Shown: positions 9,130 to 19,260, numbered from the stretch's first letter. The stretch: DNA of 39,965 bases from Chlamydiia bacterium (GCA_030430655.1 JAUIKQ010000006.1:1-39965), one strand, 5' to 3'. Notes: generated from the letters alone by a model not told the origin. Numbers and translations: made by a program.

Positions 9130-9863
9130 AGACCCCTCCTTCGCGTTCTGGACTGATACTGTAACACAGCCCTATACAGATCTTCTTTACCAAAATCTGG
9201 CCACAACACATCGGTGAAATAAAACTCAGTGTAGGCAGATTGCCAGAGCAGGAAATTACTAATCCTTTTTTCCCCCCCTGAGCGAATGAGCAGATCAGGA
9301 TTAGACCACTTAGCTGTGTCAAGGGCTTTTGCAATCATATTCTCTGTGAGATGCCTTTCTATCCAATGTGCTGAGTGCTTTTGTAGGATCGTTAAAAAAG
9401 CGCGCTTTAACTCGTCTCTCCCTCCATAATTCAACGCAAGAACAAGATCAAGCGTCGACCCTGTTTGAGTAGAGGTAGCCACATCGTTTAGTAAATCCCG
9501 TAGCTTGTCTGAAAATGGCGCTGTATTGCCAATGACATGCAAGGCAATCCCTTCTTCGAGCATATATTTTTTTTGACCTTTAAGCATCTGAGCAAAAAGT
9601 CTAAAAAGGGCAGAGAGCTCCTTTTGACTGCGTTGCCAGTTTTCCGTAGACAGCGCGTACACAGTGAGCACTTTAATACCAATTTCCACGCTCGCTTGCA
9701 CAATGCTTTGTAATACCCTTGCTCCAGCAGCATGTCCTTGATCTATCCCTAGACCCCTTTTCTCTGCCCAGCGACGATTGCCATCCATAATGATACCAAC
9801 ATGCTCAGGCACACCGTTTTCCAAGACCGCTTCTTTTTGTTCGCACTTGGACGTCAATGTCAT
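9126..9863 (-). CDS. uppS: Isoprenyl (undecaprenyl) diphosphate synthase
   Basis: HVGIIMDGNRRWAEKRG; YALSTENWQRS; DLLIRSGGEKRISNFLLWQSAYTEFYFTDVLWPDF. Confidence 0.96.
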   Translation of the reverse strand: MTLTSKCEQKEAVLENGVPEHVGIIMDGNRRWAEKRGLGIDQGHAAGARVLQSIVQASVEIGIKVLTVYALSTENWQRSQKELSALFRLFAQMLKGQKKYMLEEGIALHVIGNTAPFSDKLRDLLNDVATSTQTGSTLDLVLALNYGGRDELKRAFLTILQKHSAHWIERHLTENMIAKALDTAKWSNPDLLIRSGGEKRISNFLLWQSAYTEFYFTDVLWPDFGKEDLYRAVLQYQSRTRRRGL

Positions 9864-11158
9864 TCGAGCTCACCTGCACCAATCGTTATCATCTCTTCCC
9901 TGGAAGGGCCGTAGGAAACGGCCATGATAGGGCGCTCTAACCATTTTTGTAGTAAGCATAAAAAAGCATATCCCTGCTTTGGAAAATCGGTAATCTTATT
10001 CACACTTTCTATGGCTTGCCAGCCCTTTATGGTTTCGTACACAGCGGTAGCCTCTGAAAGAATAGAGAGTGAAGGCACTGTTTTTATCAACTTTCCCTTC
10101 CATCGATACCCAACGCACACTTTAAATTCTTCCATTCCACTCAAAATATCTACCTTTGTAATTGCCAAGTGCGTCACCCCATTTAAAGCGATAGCAAAAC
10201 GTAGCAAAGGCAGATCCAACCACCCAATTCGCCTCTTCCTCCCCGTTGTTGTCCCCACTTCTCTCAGGTGGGGCTGCGCCTTTTCTATGGCGCTTTGCTC
10301 TTCCAAAGACAACTCCGTTGGAAAGGGACCTTGACCCACGCGTGTTGTGTACGCCTTGACAACCCCTATTATCTTTTGAAAGCGCGCCGGTGGAACCCCA
10401 GCGCCACAGCAAAGTCCGCTAAAAAGCGTCGAAGACGAGGTGACAAAAGGGTAGCTGCCAAACGTTGTATCAAGTAGCGTTCCTTGCGCGCCTTCTAGCA
10501 AAACAGACTTGCCTTGCTCGATAGCAAAAGCAGCTGTCACCTCTTCTTTTGCCGAAAAAAGGCGCAAGGCGTTTGCGCAGTCACAATACTCTTCATAAAT
10601 TTTAGAGAAATGCACTGGATCTACTGAATACACCTTCTGTAGTTCGGTGTTTTTCCATGACACCAAGGCCTCTAGCCTTTCTTTAAAATGCTTGGCATCT
10701 AGCATTTCTTTTAAAGTAATCCCTAAGCGCAGCGCCTTGTCAGCAAGCGCTGGACCAATACCGCGGTGGGTTGTCCCTACACAAAGCGCGCCCTTTCTTC
10801 GCTCAATGGCTTTATCTAATAAAAAATGGTATGGAAAAATGATGTGCAATCCAAGGGATAATTGCAATCGCCCTTCGAGCTCCACCCCTTTGGCTTTCAG
10901 TGCCTTTAGTTCTTCCAAAAAAGAAGGAGGGTGCAAGACGGTCCCAGGTCCAATCCAGCACTGCACATGAGGATGAAGGGCGCCAGAGGGAAGTAAATGC
11001 ATACGGTACTCAGTCCCATCAACGCACACTGTATGGCCTGCGTTTTGCCCTCCTTGTGGACGGATTAACACATCCACTTTGGAAGCTAAAGCATCTACAA
11101 CTTTTCCCTTCCCTTCGTCCCCCCACTGCAAGCCCAAAACAGCAAAACTACTCACCAA
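9860..11158 (-). CDS. purA: Adenylosuccinate synthetase
   Basis: LGLQWGDEGKGKVVDALA; GGQNAGHT; GTTHRGIGPALADK; LEGAQGTLLDTTFGSYPFVTSS; TTTGRKRRIGWLDLP. Confidence 0.95.
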   Translation of the reverse strand: MVSSFAVLGLQWGDEGKGKVVDALASKVDVLIRPQGGQNAGHTVCVDGTEYRMHLLPSGALHPHVQCWIGPGTVLHPPSFLEELKALKAKGVELEGRLQLSLGLHIIFPYHFLLDKAIERRKGALCVGTTHRGIGPALADKALRLGITLKEMLDAKHFKERLEALVSWKNTELQKVYSVDPVHFSKIYEEYCDCANALRLFSAKEEVTAAFAIEQGKSVLLEGAQGTLLDTTFGSYPFVTSSSTLFSGLCCGAGVPPARFQKIIGVVKAYTTRVGQGPFPTELSLEEQSAIEKAQPHLREVGTTTGRKRRIGWLDLPLLRFAIALNGVTHLAITKVDILSGMEEFKVCVGYRWKGKLIKTVPSLSILSEATAVYETIKGWQAIESVNKITDFPKQGYAFLCLLQKWLERPIMAVSYGPSREEMITIGAGELE

Positions 11159-11298
11159 ATCCTCCCCTGCTAACCCGCGGATTATACCAAAGAGGTGATA
11201 AAGCTGCTAACACTCTTTGACATAAAGACCGATCATGAATGGCAAAGCGAATTTCTCAATAAATCTTTTCCCTTATAACAGATATCTTAGGAAAAAAT

Positions 11299-11311
11299 TG
11301 CAATCGCCCTG
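11299..11311 (+). repeat. Copy of TGCAATCGCCCTG motif
   Basis: Identical 13-mer also at 11693-11705 and, inverted, at 1421-1433. Confidence 0.6.
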
Positions 11312-11692
11312 AGGATGCAAGAGGATTCAGAAATTTGAAAAAGACTTGTAATAGTCAAGAATTGACCTGACACGGACACTGTTTACCTAACACTCCCAAA
11401 TTTTGCTTCTTTTTCCATGCAAACACTCCTTTCTTTATCGAGACGTCGTGAATATTTTTTTTGCTTTTAAGGGGAGGTTATTCGCTCCCCCTCCTCAGTT
11501 GTTTACACAGTTCGCTCAGAGACCCAACTAGGGGCATACTGACGCTCAACATTTGTCTTCCAAAGTTAAACATCGGGTATAATAACTATAAATTAAATTT
11601 TTGCCATTAGATACGAGTACTCTCATACTCCCCCCCTTAAGAATTTAGGAGAAAGGCATCGCGGTTAATAGCATTCTTAGTCAAAATTTCAA

Positions 11693-11706
11693 TGCAATCG
11701 CCCTGG
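11693..11706 (+). repeat. Copy of TGCAATCGCCCTGG motif
   Basis: 14-mer identical to the reverse complement of 1420-1433. Confidence 0.6.
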
Positions 11707-11827
11707 AAAATTTTTTGTGATATCTAGACAGAATCTAAAAATAGATGTACCCTAATGCCCTTACTCCGGGTGACTGTTTTCGGAGAAGCAGGCTATGCTA
11801 TCGGATCGATATGCTGGCGCTGCTGCC

Positions 11828-11850
11828 CATGTACATGGAACGTGTACATG
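11828..11850. promoter_or_regulatory. 8-bp perfect inverted repeat upstream of secDF
   Basis: CATGTACA-TGGAACG-TGTACATG, 28 nt before the secDF ATG. Confidence 0.45.
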
Positions 11851-11878
11851 AAAATTAATATTACAGAGGAAGTTAAAC

Positions 11879-14800
11879 ATGCAAAAACGTTGGCGCTCGG
11901 TATTCATACTAGCAATCTTTGTACTCACCCTATACAACATCCTCCCCACCGTTTTTTATTATGCTGCTCCTTTAAAATCTCCTGTTGATGAAAAAAAAGC
12001 AAACGACATTGCCTTTGCCATCGCAGAGCGTGTCAACTCCCTGCAACAACAGTCAATCGATTGGACCAAAGCTTTTTGTAAGTTATTGTCTATTTCTCCA
12101 GAAAGCGTCCAGATAGACTCGGACGCGCCCAGTATCCTTCATGTCCGCTTTTCAACAAGCCAAGATGCCCTAAAATTTAGAAAGCATTTCGATAAAGCAG
12201 GCTCTCTTATTCCTTTCGCCCCAGCAACACTCTCTTTAGTGGATGCGCAACAACTGGTGGATGAACAACACAAAGTGGTATCTGTACAAAGGAAAATCCC
12301 CATCTACATAGAGACAGAAAATCTTGATCCCTACTTCTCCTTCGTCCCTAAAAAAATAAATACTGGAATTAACCCGCAGTACCGCAATTTGGTAGAAGAT
12401 CGTCTTGCAAAAATTGCCCTTTCTATCGGAGGAGCCAGCGAAACGGCAGATTACGTACAACGCGCTTTGAACCCCGCTATGCAGCAACAGACAGAAGAAT
12501 ACCTGTCTTTGTTTGTGCAAGATATACTCAAATACCAAAGCCTCTTTTCCGCAAACCCAGATATAGCAGCCAAATGGTATGCTTTTGCCCTCCAAGGCGC
12601 CTTTGCCAACATTGGTCAAACATATGACAGTCTTGCTAGTGCGTTGGAAAAGTTCCATAGCCACGTCCGCTTAGAGCGTATTGAGCTTGCTAATAAAAAA
12701 CAGCAAAACGCAAAGCAAGAGCAGTATTTGAGCAGCGCAGAACAACAACGACTAGAATTTCTCCAAAATAAAGAAACTCAAATCCAGGAGGCCATGCGCC
12801 TTTTGAAGACCGAAAAAACCGCCTTTCTCAGCGCTATCACAACCCCATGGACGCTCCCGGCTATCCAACAGCAACTCGCTAGCCAATACTCCGTGGAGCA
12901 GACTGCGCAAACCATTGATATAGGCGACCGCCATCCATTAATCAGTGCCGTGACGGTGGATTATATCAAAGAAGAAATACACCTTTCTTTACACAAGGAA
13001 ATCGAAACATTAAAGGAGAGCTCAAAAACAGAGAAATCTTTTTTGGACAGCCTAAATCAGCTCATCTACCACACAATCGCACAAATAAGCGCAACCGCAA
13101 ATGAGACTATTACTCCAGAAACAACTGCTGGATTTAAAATAAAACTCAGTCAACTACAGCAGAGCCAAAGCCTTATTGTCTTTCACTTAGATCAACTAGC
13201 AAAAACAGAAGAAAATGATCTGTTGAGATTTTTACATGACAACTGGCATCCCACCCACCTTGATCTTGACCTAGAAACCTTCCCTATCTGGGACTACGAA
13301 ACCTATCAACGTCTAACGCCTCACCAACAACGTTTAGGGCTACTTGTATACGCCCCCCTAGCGCATGAAAATAGCATGGAGGAGCTAAGAAACAGCTCTG
13401 TTTATGTAATCGCTAAGGGCCTAGATTTGCTTATTCGTAAATTTTCCGCCTCTCCAAACTCACCTCAAGCAAAACATTTTTTCGAAGAGCTTCAACAGTT
13501 AAAAACCCTCCTTCATAACCGTGGATTTATACTTTATTCAGGAAAATACGCAAAAGCGCACACTTTTTCCAAAGATGCTATTTTTGAATCCGAAGACTTT
13601 TACCAGTCCATCTTAAAAGCCACAAGGGAAAACTTTCGTGTACATGGACAGCAACGGTACGCAACTTTGGAGCTCTCAACCATTGAGCAACGTTTGCTGA
13701 CCTTGAATCAAATCGAGACGGCTATTCATGAAGACTTGCTGCGTTGGAAAGACGAGTATAATAGTGCAAGGGTCAGTATGGACGCCGCTACCCGCCTCGA
13801 AATTCCCAAACCCACGATAAACCCACTTTGGAGCAACTTAAAGCTGAGTGCGGCAAAATATTTCCGCGGAGATGAAAGGAAAATCCTGCATTGGGGGCTT
13901 GATCTCTCTGGAGGCAAAACAGTACAGATTGAACTGAGAGACCAAAATAACATGAGCGTCACAAACAGCGCGGACATCAAGCAAAGCATTAACGAACTTT
14001 ACAATCGCGTCAATAAGATGGGAGTCTCAGAAGTCTCTATCCGCCAAGAAGGCGATCGTATCACACTTGACTTTCCAGGATCTCAACACCTATCTGCAGC
14101 AGACCTCGTTAAAGCCTCAAAAATGTCCTTCCATGTTGTAAATGAAAAATTTAACTCCTACAATACACAGCTGAGAGAAGACATTAACCAGTTCTTGCAA
14201 AACGTATGGAATGAAGCGGTCATTACCAACCGCAAAGATATACACAGTATCAACCAAATCGCCTGGTCCCATTTATACGGTGACACTGCTACGGACGGAT
14301 CAGAGCAAGCTCCCCTCTCAAGTCATGCTAAACTACTATACGAGCAGGGACTAAGACTTGCCAATCCTCAGCAAAAACAAAGCCACCTTTTCAATGATTC
14401 TCTCTCCACTGTCGCAATGCTGAGAGGCGACACCTTTTCCGATTGGCATGGACAAAGCCATCCCCTTATCATTACTTTCAATAACTTTGTCATCCAAGGA
14501 ACCGACTTGGCAGATGTGCGCGCTTCTTATGACCCCTCAAAAGGAAACTTTCTTTCCTTTAGTGTAAAAGGGGCACAGACGTTAAGAGATGGATCTAAAG
14601 TGAATCCAAGACAAGATCTTCAGACTTGGACATCCAACTTCTCTAAAGAGCGGATTACGAGCACCCCTTTAGCCGAATTTACCCAAGGAAGGGGATGGCG
14701 CATGGCCGTCATTCTCAACGACATTGTCATCAGCTCCCCTGCTTTAGAATCTCCTCTTTATAAAGATGCTATGATATCAGGAGATTTCACACAAAGGGAA

Positions 14801-16432
14801 GTCAATCGATTGGAAGCTGATCTGAAAGCGGGCTCACTGACCTTTGCCCCCCATATTTTATCAGAAAAAAATGTTAGCCCAGAGCTCGGTGTTAAAGATC
14901 GACAGCAAGGCATTATAGCAACTATAGCCGCCCTATTAAGCGTTGTTGCGCTGATGATTGCCTACTACCGGTTTTCAGGAGTGATTGCTTCTGTGGCCGT
15001 ACTCCTTAACCTGCTCATTATGTGGGCTACCTTGCAAAACATCCAAGCGACTTTAACACTTGCAGGGCTTGCCGGAATTATCCTGACAATGGGCATGGCA
15101 GTAGATGCTAATGTGTTGATATTCGAACGGATACGAGAAGAGTTTGCTATATCCAAAAAGATTGCAAGCGCTGTACGCTGCGGTTACCAAAAGGCCTTCT
15201 CAGCTATTTTAGACTCCAATGTGACAACCATCATTGCCGCACTGATTTTACTTCATTTTGACTCAGGCCCCATTAAAGGATTCGCGATTACCCTCATTAT
15301 TGGAATCGTCTCTTCTATGGTGACGGCGCTCTTTATGACAAAAACCTTCTTCACAAGGTGGGTGAAAAACCCTAAACACCAGAAACTAACTATGGCAAGC
15401 GCTATTAATAACCCTCGATTTAACTTCCTAAAATATGCCCGCGTTTCAAATTTCGCAGTAGCACTCCTTATCTGTGCAGGAGCCTATCTTTTTTCTGTAA
15501 ACCACTCCACGATTTTTGGACTCGACTTTACAGGAGGTCTCGCTACCACGGTAGAGCTAAAACCGTTGGATCATGCATCAGACTACCAAGAGCTGGTGAA
15601 AAAAGCGCTACATAACCAGGGGCTGACAAATGCAGAGTTCCAGGTAAAAGAACTGTCTCCCTCTAATAATATAAAAATTATTTTAAGTCCTCAGTTAGAA
15701 AGGAAAGGGCGGCCTTTTCACGGCTTTCCTCTCGATATAGACAACCCAACAGCAACGCACTCTTATGAGAAAAATCCAAGACTCCTTTGGATTGTAAACG
15801 CCTTAGCTGCATCTGATCTCCATTTAACGCCACAGTCCTTGCAACAAATTCATCAAAACTGGACAAGCATCGGAGGACAAATCTCGGATAGCATGCGAAA
15901 TAATGCATTCATTGGTCTTGGCCTAGCGCTCCTGTGCATTCTTTTCTATATCGCACTCCGCTTCGAACTGAAATATGCACTTAGTGCCACTTTATGCTTA
16001 ATTGTCGATGTGTTAGCAACGCTCGCAATTGTAGTGGGCATACATGCTGCGGGCGTCCCAGTACAGATTGACCTTAACACTATTGCAGCCCTTATGACCA
16101 TCATAGGCTATTCCCTGAATGATACCATCATCATCTTTGACCGCATAAGAGAAGACACCGAGCTCCTACGCAAAAGGCCTTTCAGTGAAATCGTCAACCA
16201 CGCTTTAAACGTCACTTTAAGTCGCACCACCATGACATCTAGTACCACGCTTATTGTACTGCTTGCCCTTGCATTGATTGGTGGCAAAGCTATTTTTGGC
16301 CTTACCATGGTTATGATCATCGGAGTCATTTTTGGTACATTTTCTTCCCTTTTCATTGCCTCCCCACTCTTGTTATTTTTCCGTAAGTATGCCACTCGTA
16401 AAACAGAAAAACCAAAACTCGTGACAAAATAA
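11879..16432 (+). CDS. secDF: Fused protein translocase subunit SecDF
   Basis: 1517 aa; SecD part (LHWGLDLSGGKTVQIEL; GLAGIILTMGMAVDANVLIFERIREE) and SecF part (GLDFTGGLATTVEL; YSLNDTIIIFDRIRED). Confidence 0.96.
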   Translation: MQKRWRSVFILAIFVLTLYNILPTVFYYAAPLKSPVDEKKANDIAFAIAERVNSLQQQSIDWTKAFCKLLSISPESVQIDSDAPSILHVRFSTSQDALKFRKHFDKAGSLIPFAPATLSLVDAQQLVDEQHKVVSVQRKIPIYIETENLDPYFSFVPKKINTGINPQYRNLVEDRLAKIALSIGGASETADYVQRALNPAMQQQTEEYLSLFVQDILKYQSLFSANPDIAAKWYAFALQGAFANIGQTYDSLASALEKFHSHVRLERIELANKKQQNAKQEQYLSSAEQQRLEFLQNKETQIQEAMRLLKTEKTAFLSAITTPWTLPAIQQQLASQYSVEQTAQTIDIGDRHPLISAVTVDYIKEEIHLSLHKEIETLKESSKTEKSFLDSLNQLIYHTIAQISATANETITPETTAGFKIKLSQLQQSQSLIVFHLDQLAKTEENDLLRFLHDNWHPTHLDLDLETFPIWDYETYQRLTPHQQRLGLLVYAPLAHENSMEELRNSSVYVIAKGLDLLIRKFSASPNSPQAKHFFEELQQLKTLLHNRGFILYSGKYAKAHTFSKDAIFESEDFYQSILKATRENFRVHGQQRYATLELSTIEQRLLTLNQIETAIHEDLLRWKDEYNSARVSMDAATRLEIPKPTINPLWSNLKLSAAKYFRGDERKILHWGLDLSGGKTVQIELRDQNNMSVTNSADIKQSINELYNRVNKMGVSEVSIRQEGDRITLDFPGSQHLSAADLVKASKMSFHVVNEKFNSYNTQLREDINQFLQNVWNEAVITNRKDIHSINQIAWSHLYGDTATDGSEQAPLSSHAKLLYEQGLRLANPQQKQSHLFNDSLSTVAMLRGDTFSDWHGQSHPLIITFNNFVIQGTDLADVRASYDPSKGNFLSFSVKGAQTLRDGSKVNPRQDLQTWTSNFSKERITSTPLAEFTQGRGWRMAVILNDIVISSPALESPLYKDAMISGDFTQREVNRLEADLKAGSLTFAPHILSEKNVSPELGVKDRQQGIIATIAALLSVVALMIAYYRFSGVIASVAVLLNLLIMWATLQNIQATLTLAGLAGIILTMGMAVDANVLIFERIREEFAISKKIASAVRCGYQKAFSAILDSNVTTIIAALILLHFDSGPIKGFAITLIIGIVSSMVTALFMTKTFFTRWVKNPKHQKLTMASAINNPRFNFLKYARVSNFAVALLICAGAYLFSVNHSTIFGLDFTGGLATTVELKPLDHASDYQELVKKALHNQGLTNAEFQVKELSPSNNIKIILSPQLERKGRPFHGFPLDIDNPTATHSYEKNPRLLWIVNALAASDLHLTPQSLQQIHQNWTSIGGQISDSMRNNAFIGLGLALLCILFYIALRFELKYALSATLCLIVDVLATLAIVVGIHAAGVPVQIDLNTIAALMTIIGYSLNDTIIIFDRIREDTELLRKRPFSEIVNHALNVTLSRTTMTSSTTLIVLLALALIGGKAIFGLTMVMIIGVIFGTFSSLFIASPLLLFFRKYATRKTEKPKLVTK

Positions 16433-16553
16433 AGACTGCATATTGCAGAAAACAATTGTCATGAATTCTATCTTCCTGGAAGATAAGAGAGCAAGCTATG
16501 GCTGCGCAAGCGCGGCTACAAAAATTGTATTAATAAATTATACTTATGGACGC

Positions 16554-18284
16554 ATGTTAAAAGAACTCATATGGGTTTATCCCCCAAACCTGCCAAAGTG
16601 GCGAGACACCATTGCAAAAGAGTTCAACATACATCCAGTGACTTCTCAGGTACTTGTATCAAGGGGATTTAAGACGCTTGATGCGATTCACAGCTACCTT
16701 TATGCCAAACTCCCGGATTTGATAGACCCGAGCTTAATAGACAACATGCATCTTGCTACCAATCGGTTATTGCACGCACTGCAAAGAAAAGAAACCGTCC
16801 TGATTTATGGCGATAACGACGTAGATGGCATCGCAGGCACAGCTCTCTTAGTTGAATTCATTCAGTTGCTTGGCGGCAAGGTCTTGTATTTTATTCCTAA
16901 CCGTAACATCCTCAGCCGCCACCCCCTACTAGACGCGCTAGAATTCGCAAACAACCACGCGTGCAAACTTCTTATCACCGTAGACTGTGGCGTTACCGCA
17001 AAAAAAGAGGTAGCTGCATTTACAAAAAAAGGCATCGATACCATTATCACCGATCATCATGAGCCAACCGCAGACCTACCTGCTTGCTGCGCTATTTTAA
17101 ATCCAAAGCTACCAAACTCTTCCTATCCCAACAAAGGGATTACTGGAGTAGGTGTCGCCTTTAAGCTCGCACACGCAATGACCAACTTCCTAGTTGCAAA
17201 CAACAAAATCAACACAACCTCAATCGACCTAAAGCGCTTTTTAGACCTGGTTGCACTTGGCACCATTTCAGATATGGGCCCCCTGATTGGAGAAAACCGT
17301 ATCTTTGTGCGCTACGGCCTAAAACAGCTCGGCAAAAAAAATCGCATCGGTTTAGCAAAGCTAATGAACCAGTGTGAAATTCATTCGACAAAGATTTCTG
17401 CTACCGACGTGGCCGCTAAGCTAGCGCCTCGGCTAAACAGCCTGGGACGAATCAATGACCCTAAGAAAGGGGTGCAGCTACTCCTACTCCGGGATCCAAA
17501 GCAAGCAGAAACCCTGGCAAAAGACCTTGATCACAATAATACAGAAAGGCAAAAAATAGAGCGTAAAGCGACAGAAGAAATTGAAGCTATGCTAAAAACA
17601 GACCGAAAGCTGTTGCAGCACAAGATGCTTATCCTGGATTCAGCCAACTGGCATCCTGGCATCATTCCCATTCTTGCAGCGCGCCTTAGCAAACAGTACT
17701 CAAGACCGACCCTGGTGATCGGTGTGACACAAGACATAGGCAAAGGCTCCCTTCGGACAATCCCAGAATTTCCTTTATTAAATGTACTGCGTGAAAATAA
17801 AGAAAATTTTATAGATTTTGGAGGGCACGATTACGCCGCAGGGATTACAATCGCTAAAGAAAAAATTTCTAGGTTAAGAAAAAAATTGTTGAGAATGGTA
17901 GACGCACAATTATGCGATGAAGATCTAATATGCAAACTACACATTGATGCTAAGGTCACGTTTGAAGACCTTACGTTTGATTTTTTGGAGTCGCTGCATT
18001 TGCTAGAGCCTTACGGAACCGACAACCCGCAACCCATCTTATACAGTGAAGCCAAGCAAACCTGGAATCCCAAGGTGGTGGGAAAGTCTCACCTAAAGCT
18101 CTACTTGCAACAGAAAGACCGGCTGCTAGAAGGCATCGGATTTGGCCTAGCCGACAGAAGGCAAGAACTCGCTAAAAAAAGTCCCATCAAATTTGCGTTT
18201 ACACCACACATCAACGTTTTCCTGAACAAATCCAGCATCCAACTTCAAGTGAAAGACTTCCAGCCCCTCCCTCCTGCTGACTGA
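16554..18284 (+). CDS. recJ: Single-stranded-DNA-specific exonuclease RecJ (ORF open from 16443)
   Basis: LIYGDNDVDGIAGTALL; LLITVDCGVTA; TDHHEP; LDSANWHPGIIPILAARLSKQYSRPTLVIG; FGGHDYAAG. Confidence 0.95.
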   Translation: MLKELIWVYPPNLPKWRDTIAKEFNIHPVTSQVLVSRGFKTLDAIHSYLYAKLPDLIDPSLIDNMHLATNRLLHALQRKETVLIYGDNDVDGIAGTALLVEFIQLLGGKVLYFIPNRNILSRHPLLDALEFANNHACKLLITVDCGVTAKKEVAAFTKKGIDTIITDHHEPTADLPACCAILNPKLPNSSYPNKGITGVGVAFKLAHAMTNFLVANNKINTTSIDLKRFLDLVALGTISDMGPLIGENRIFVRYGLKQLGKKNRIGLAKLMNQCEIHSTKISATDVAAKLAPRLNSLGRINDPKKGVQLLLLRDPKQAETLAKDLDHNNTERQKIERKATEEIEAMLKTDRKLLQHKMLILDSANWHPGIIPILAARLSKQYSRPTLVIGVTQDIGKGSLRTIPEFPLLNVLRENKENFIDFGGHDYAAGITIAKEKISRLRKKLLRMVDAQLCDEDLICKLHIDAKVTFEDLTFDFLESLHLLEPYGTDNPQPILYSEAKQTWNPKVVGKSHLKLYLQQKDRLLEGIGFGLADRRQELAKKSPIKFAFTPHINVFLNKSSIQLQVKDFQPLPPAD

Positions 18285-18356
18285 CAGCAACAGAAAAAAC
18301 CATCACTGCCAGTCCCAGCAATACCCGGCGAGCATCCAAGTAAGATCGGGAGCTTT

Positions 18357-18842
18357 TTAAGAAACTGCCGATTCTTCCTCTTTGCGGCCTAAATAGTTTT
18401 CCTTGTACTCTTTCACGTCGCTTTCGTTAATTACCCACGCAGCTCCTTTGCGAGATGCCTTTAAAAGACCAATGCGTGTTGCATAGTAAATCTTTTGCGC
18501 CGGTACACCTAGCAGCTCGGCTACCTGGTTCACAGAGTACATTCCCTTTGAACGGTCAAATAGTAGTTCTCCGTCATACATAGATTTAGCGCGTGAATAC
18601 TTTTGACGTCTATACTCTTCTAAGTCTTCTAAGTTAATTACCCAACGTGCATTTTCTTTCTTTGCTTTTAATTTCTTCTGCTTAATCGCCACATAAATCG
18701 CTTGCCGCGTCACATTGTTGATCTTAGCGGCCTCCGTGATAGAAACCACCTTTTTATGTGATGATTCCGGGGAGTAATCTTGAGCCATCTGGTCAGAAAA
18801 AAAACAATTCTGCCCTTCTTTTTCATGACTCTCAAAATCCAT
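18357..18842 (-). CDS. euo: EUO-like chlamydial developmental DNA-binding regulator with two excisionase-type HTH units
   Basis: SITEAAKINNVTRQAIYVAIKQKKLKAKKENARWVINLEDLEEYR and SVNQVAELLGVPAQKIYYATRIGLLKASRKGAAWVINESDVKEY; position next to recJ matches chlamydial euo. Confidence 0.85.
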   Translation of the reverse strand: MDFESHEKEGQNCFFSDQMAQDYSPESSHKKVVSITEAAKINNVTRQAIYVAIKQKKLKAKKENARWVINLEDLEEYRRQKYSRAKSMYDGELLFDRSKGMYSVNQVAELLGVPAQKIYYATRIGLLKASRKGAAWVINESDVKEYKENYLGRKEEESAVS

Positions 18843-19260
18843 GAATCTATCCTCCAAAAATATACAATTAATTTTACATTTATCCCGTCAAACAAACAGA
18901 AAGAACAAACGAATAAATAGTTTTCGCTTTGTCCCGACGCTATTTAACTCTTTAGTACGTCTATTATTACATAAAAATGCGTTGAAAGCAATTGATTTTT
19001 CACATTCCCATAAAAATTCAGGCGCAAACCTTATCAAAGTGCAAACGAAAGCTGCAGCTCACAATTGTCTATGCTGAAGCGAAGATAATAAACACAATCT
19101 TTTGATTTTAAGCGGGTTGAAAAATACTTGCCCCATCCCTTCGCTTTTTTAATGTAGGTAGAGGGTAGTTATTTAACATATTAATAATCAATAAATTATG
19201 AAAATCACCCACAAATTTTCCCTGCAAAGCGCACCTTCCTTAAAAACCCCCTGCCTTTCT

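Noticed and set aside
9924-10334. 136-aa + ORF antisense to purA
   Set aside because: Lies wholly inside the well-supported purA; typical shadow ORF.
11471-11490. GGGGAG/CTCCCC stem considered as a terminator
   Set aside because: No downstream T-tract on either strand.
11755-11988. 77-aa + ORF overlapping the secDF start
   Set aside because: Out of frame with secDF and without coding character.
12236-12664. 142-aa minus ORF antisense to secDF
   Set aside because: Shadow of the secDF reading frame; no domain or RBS evidence.
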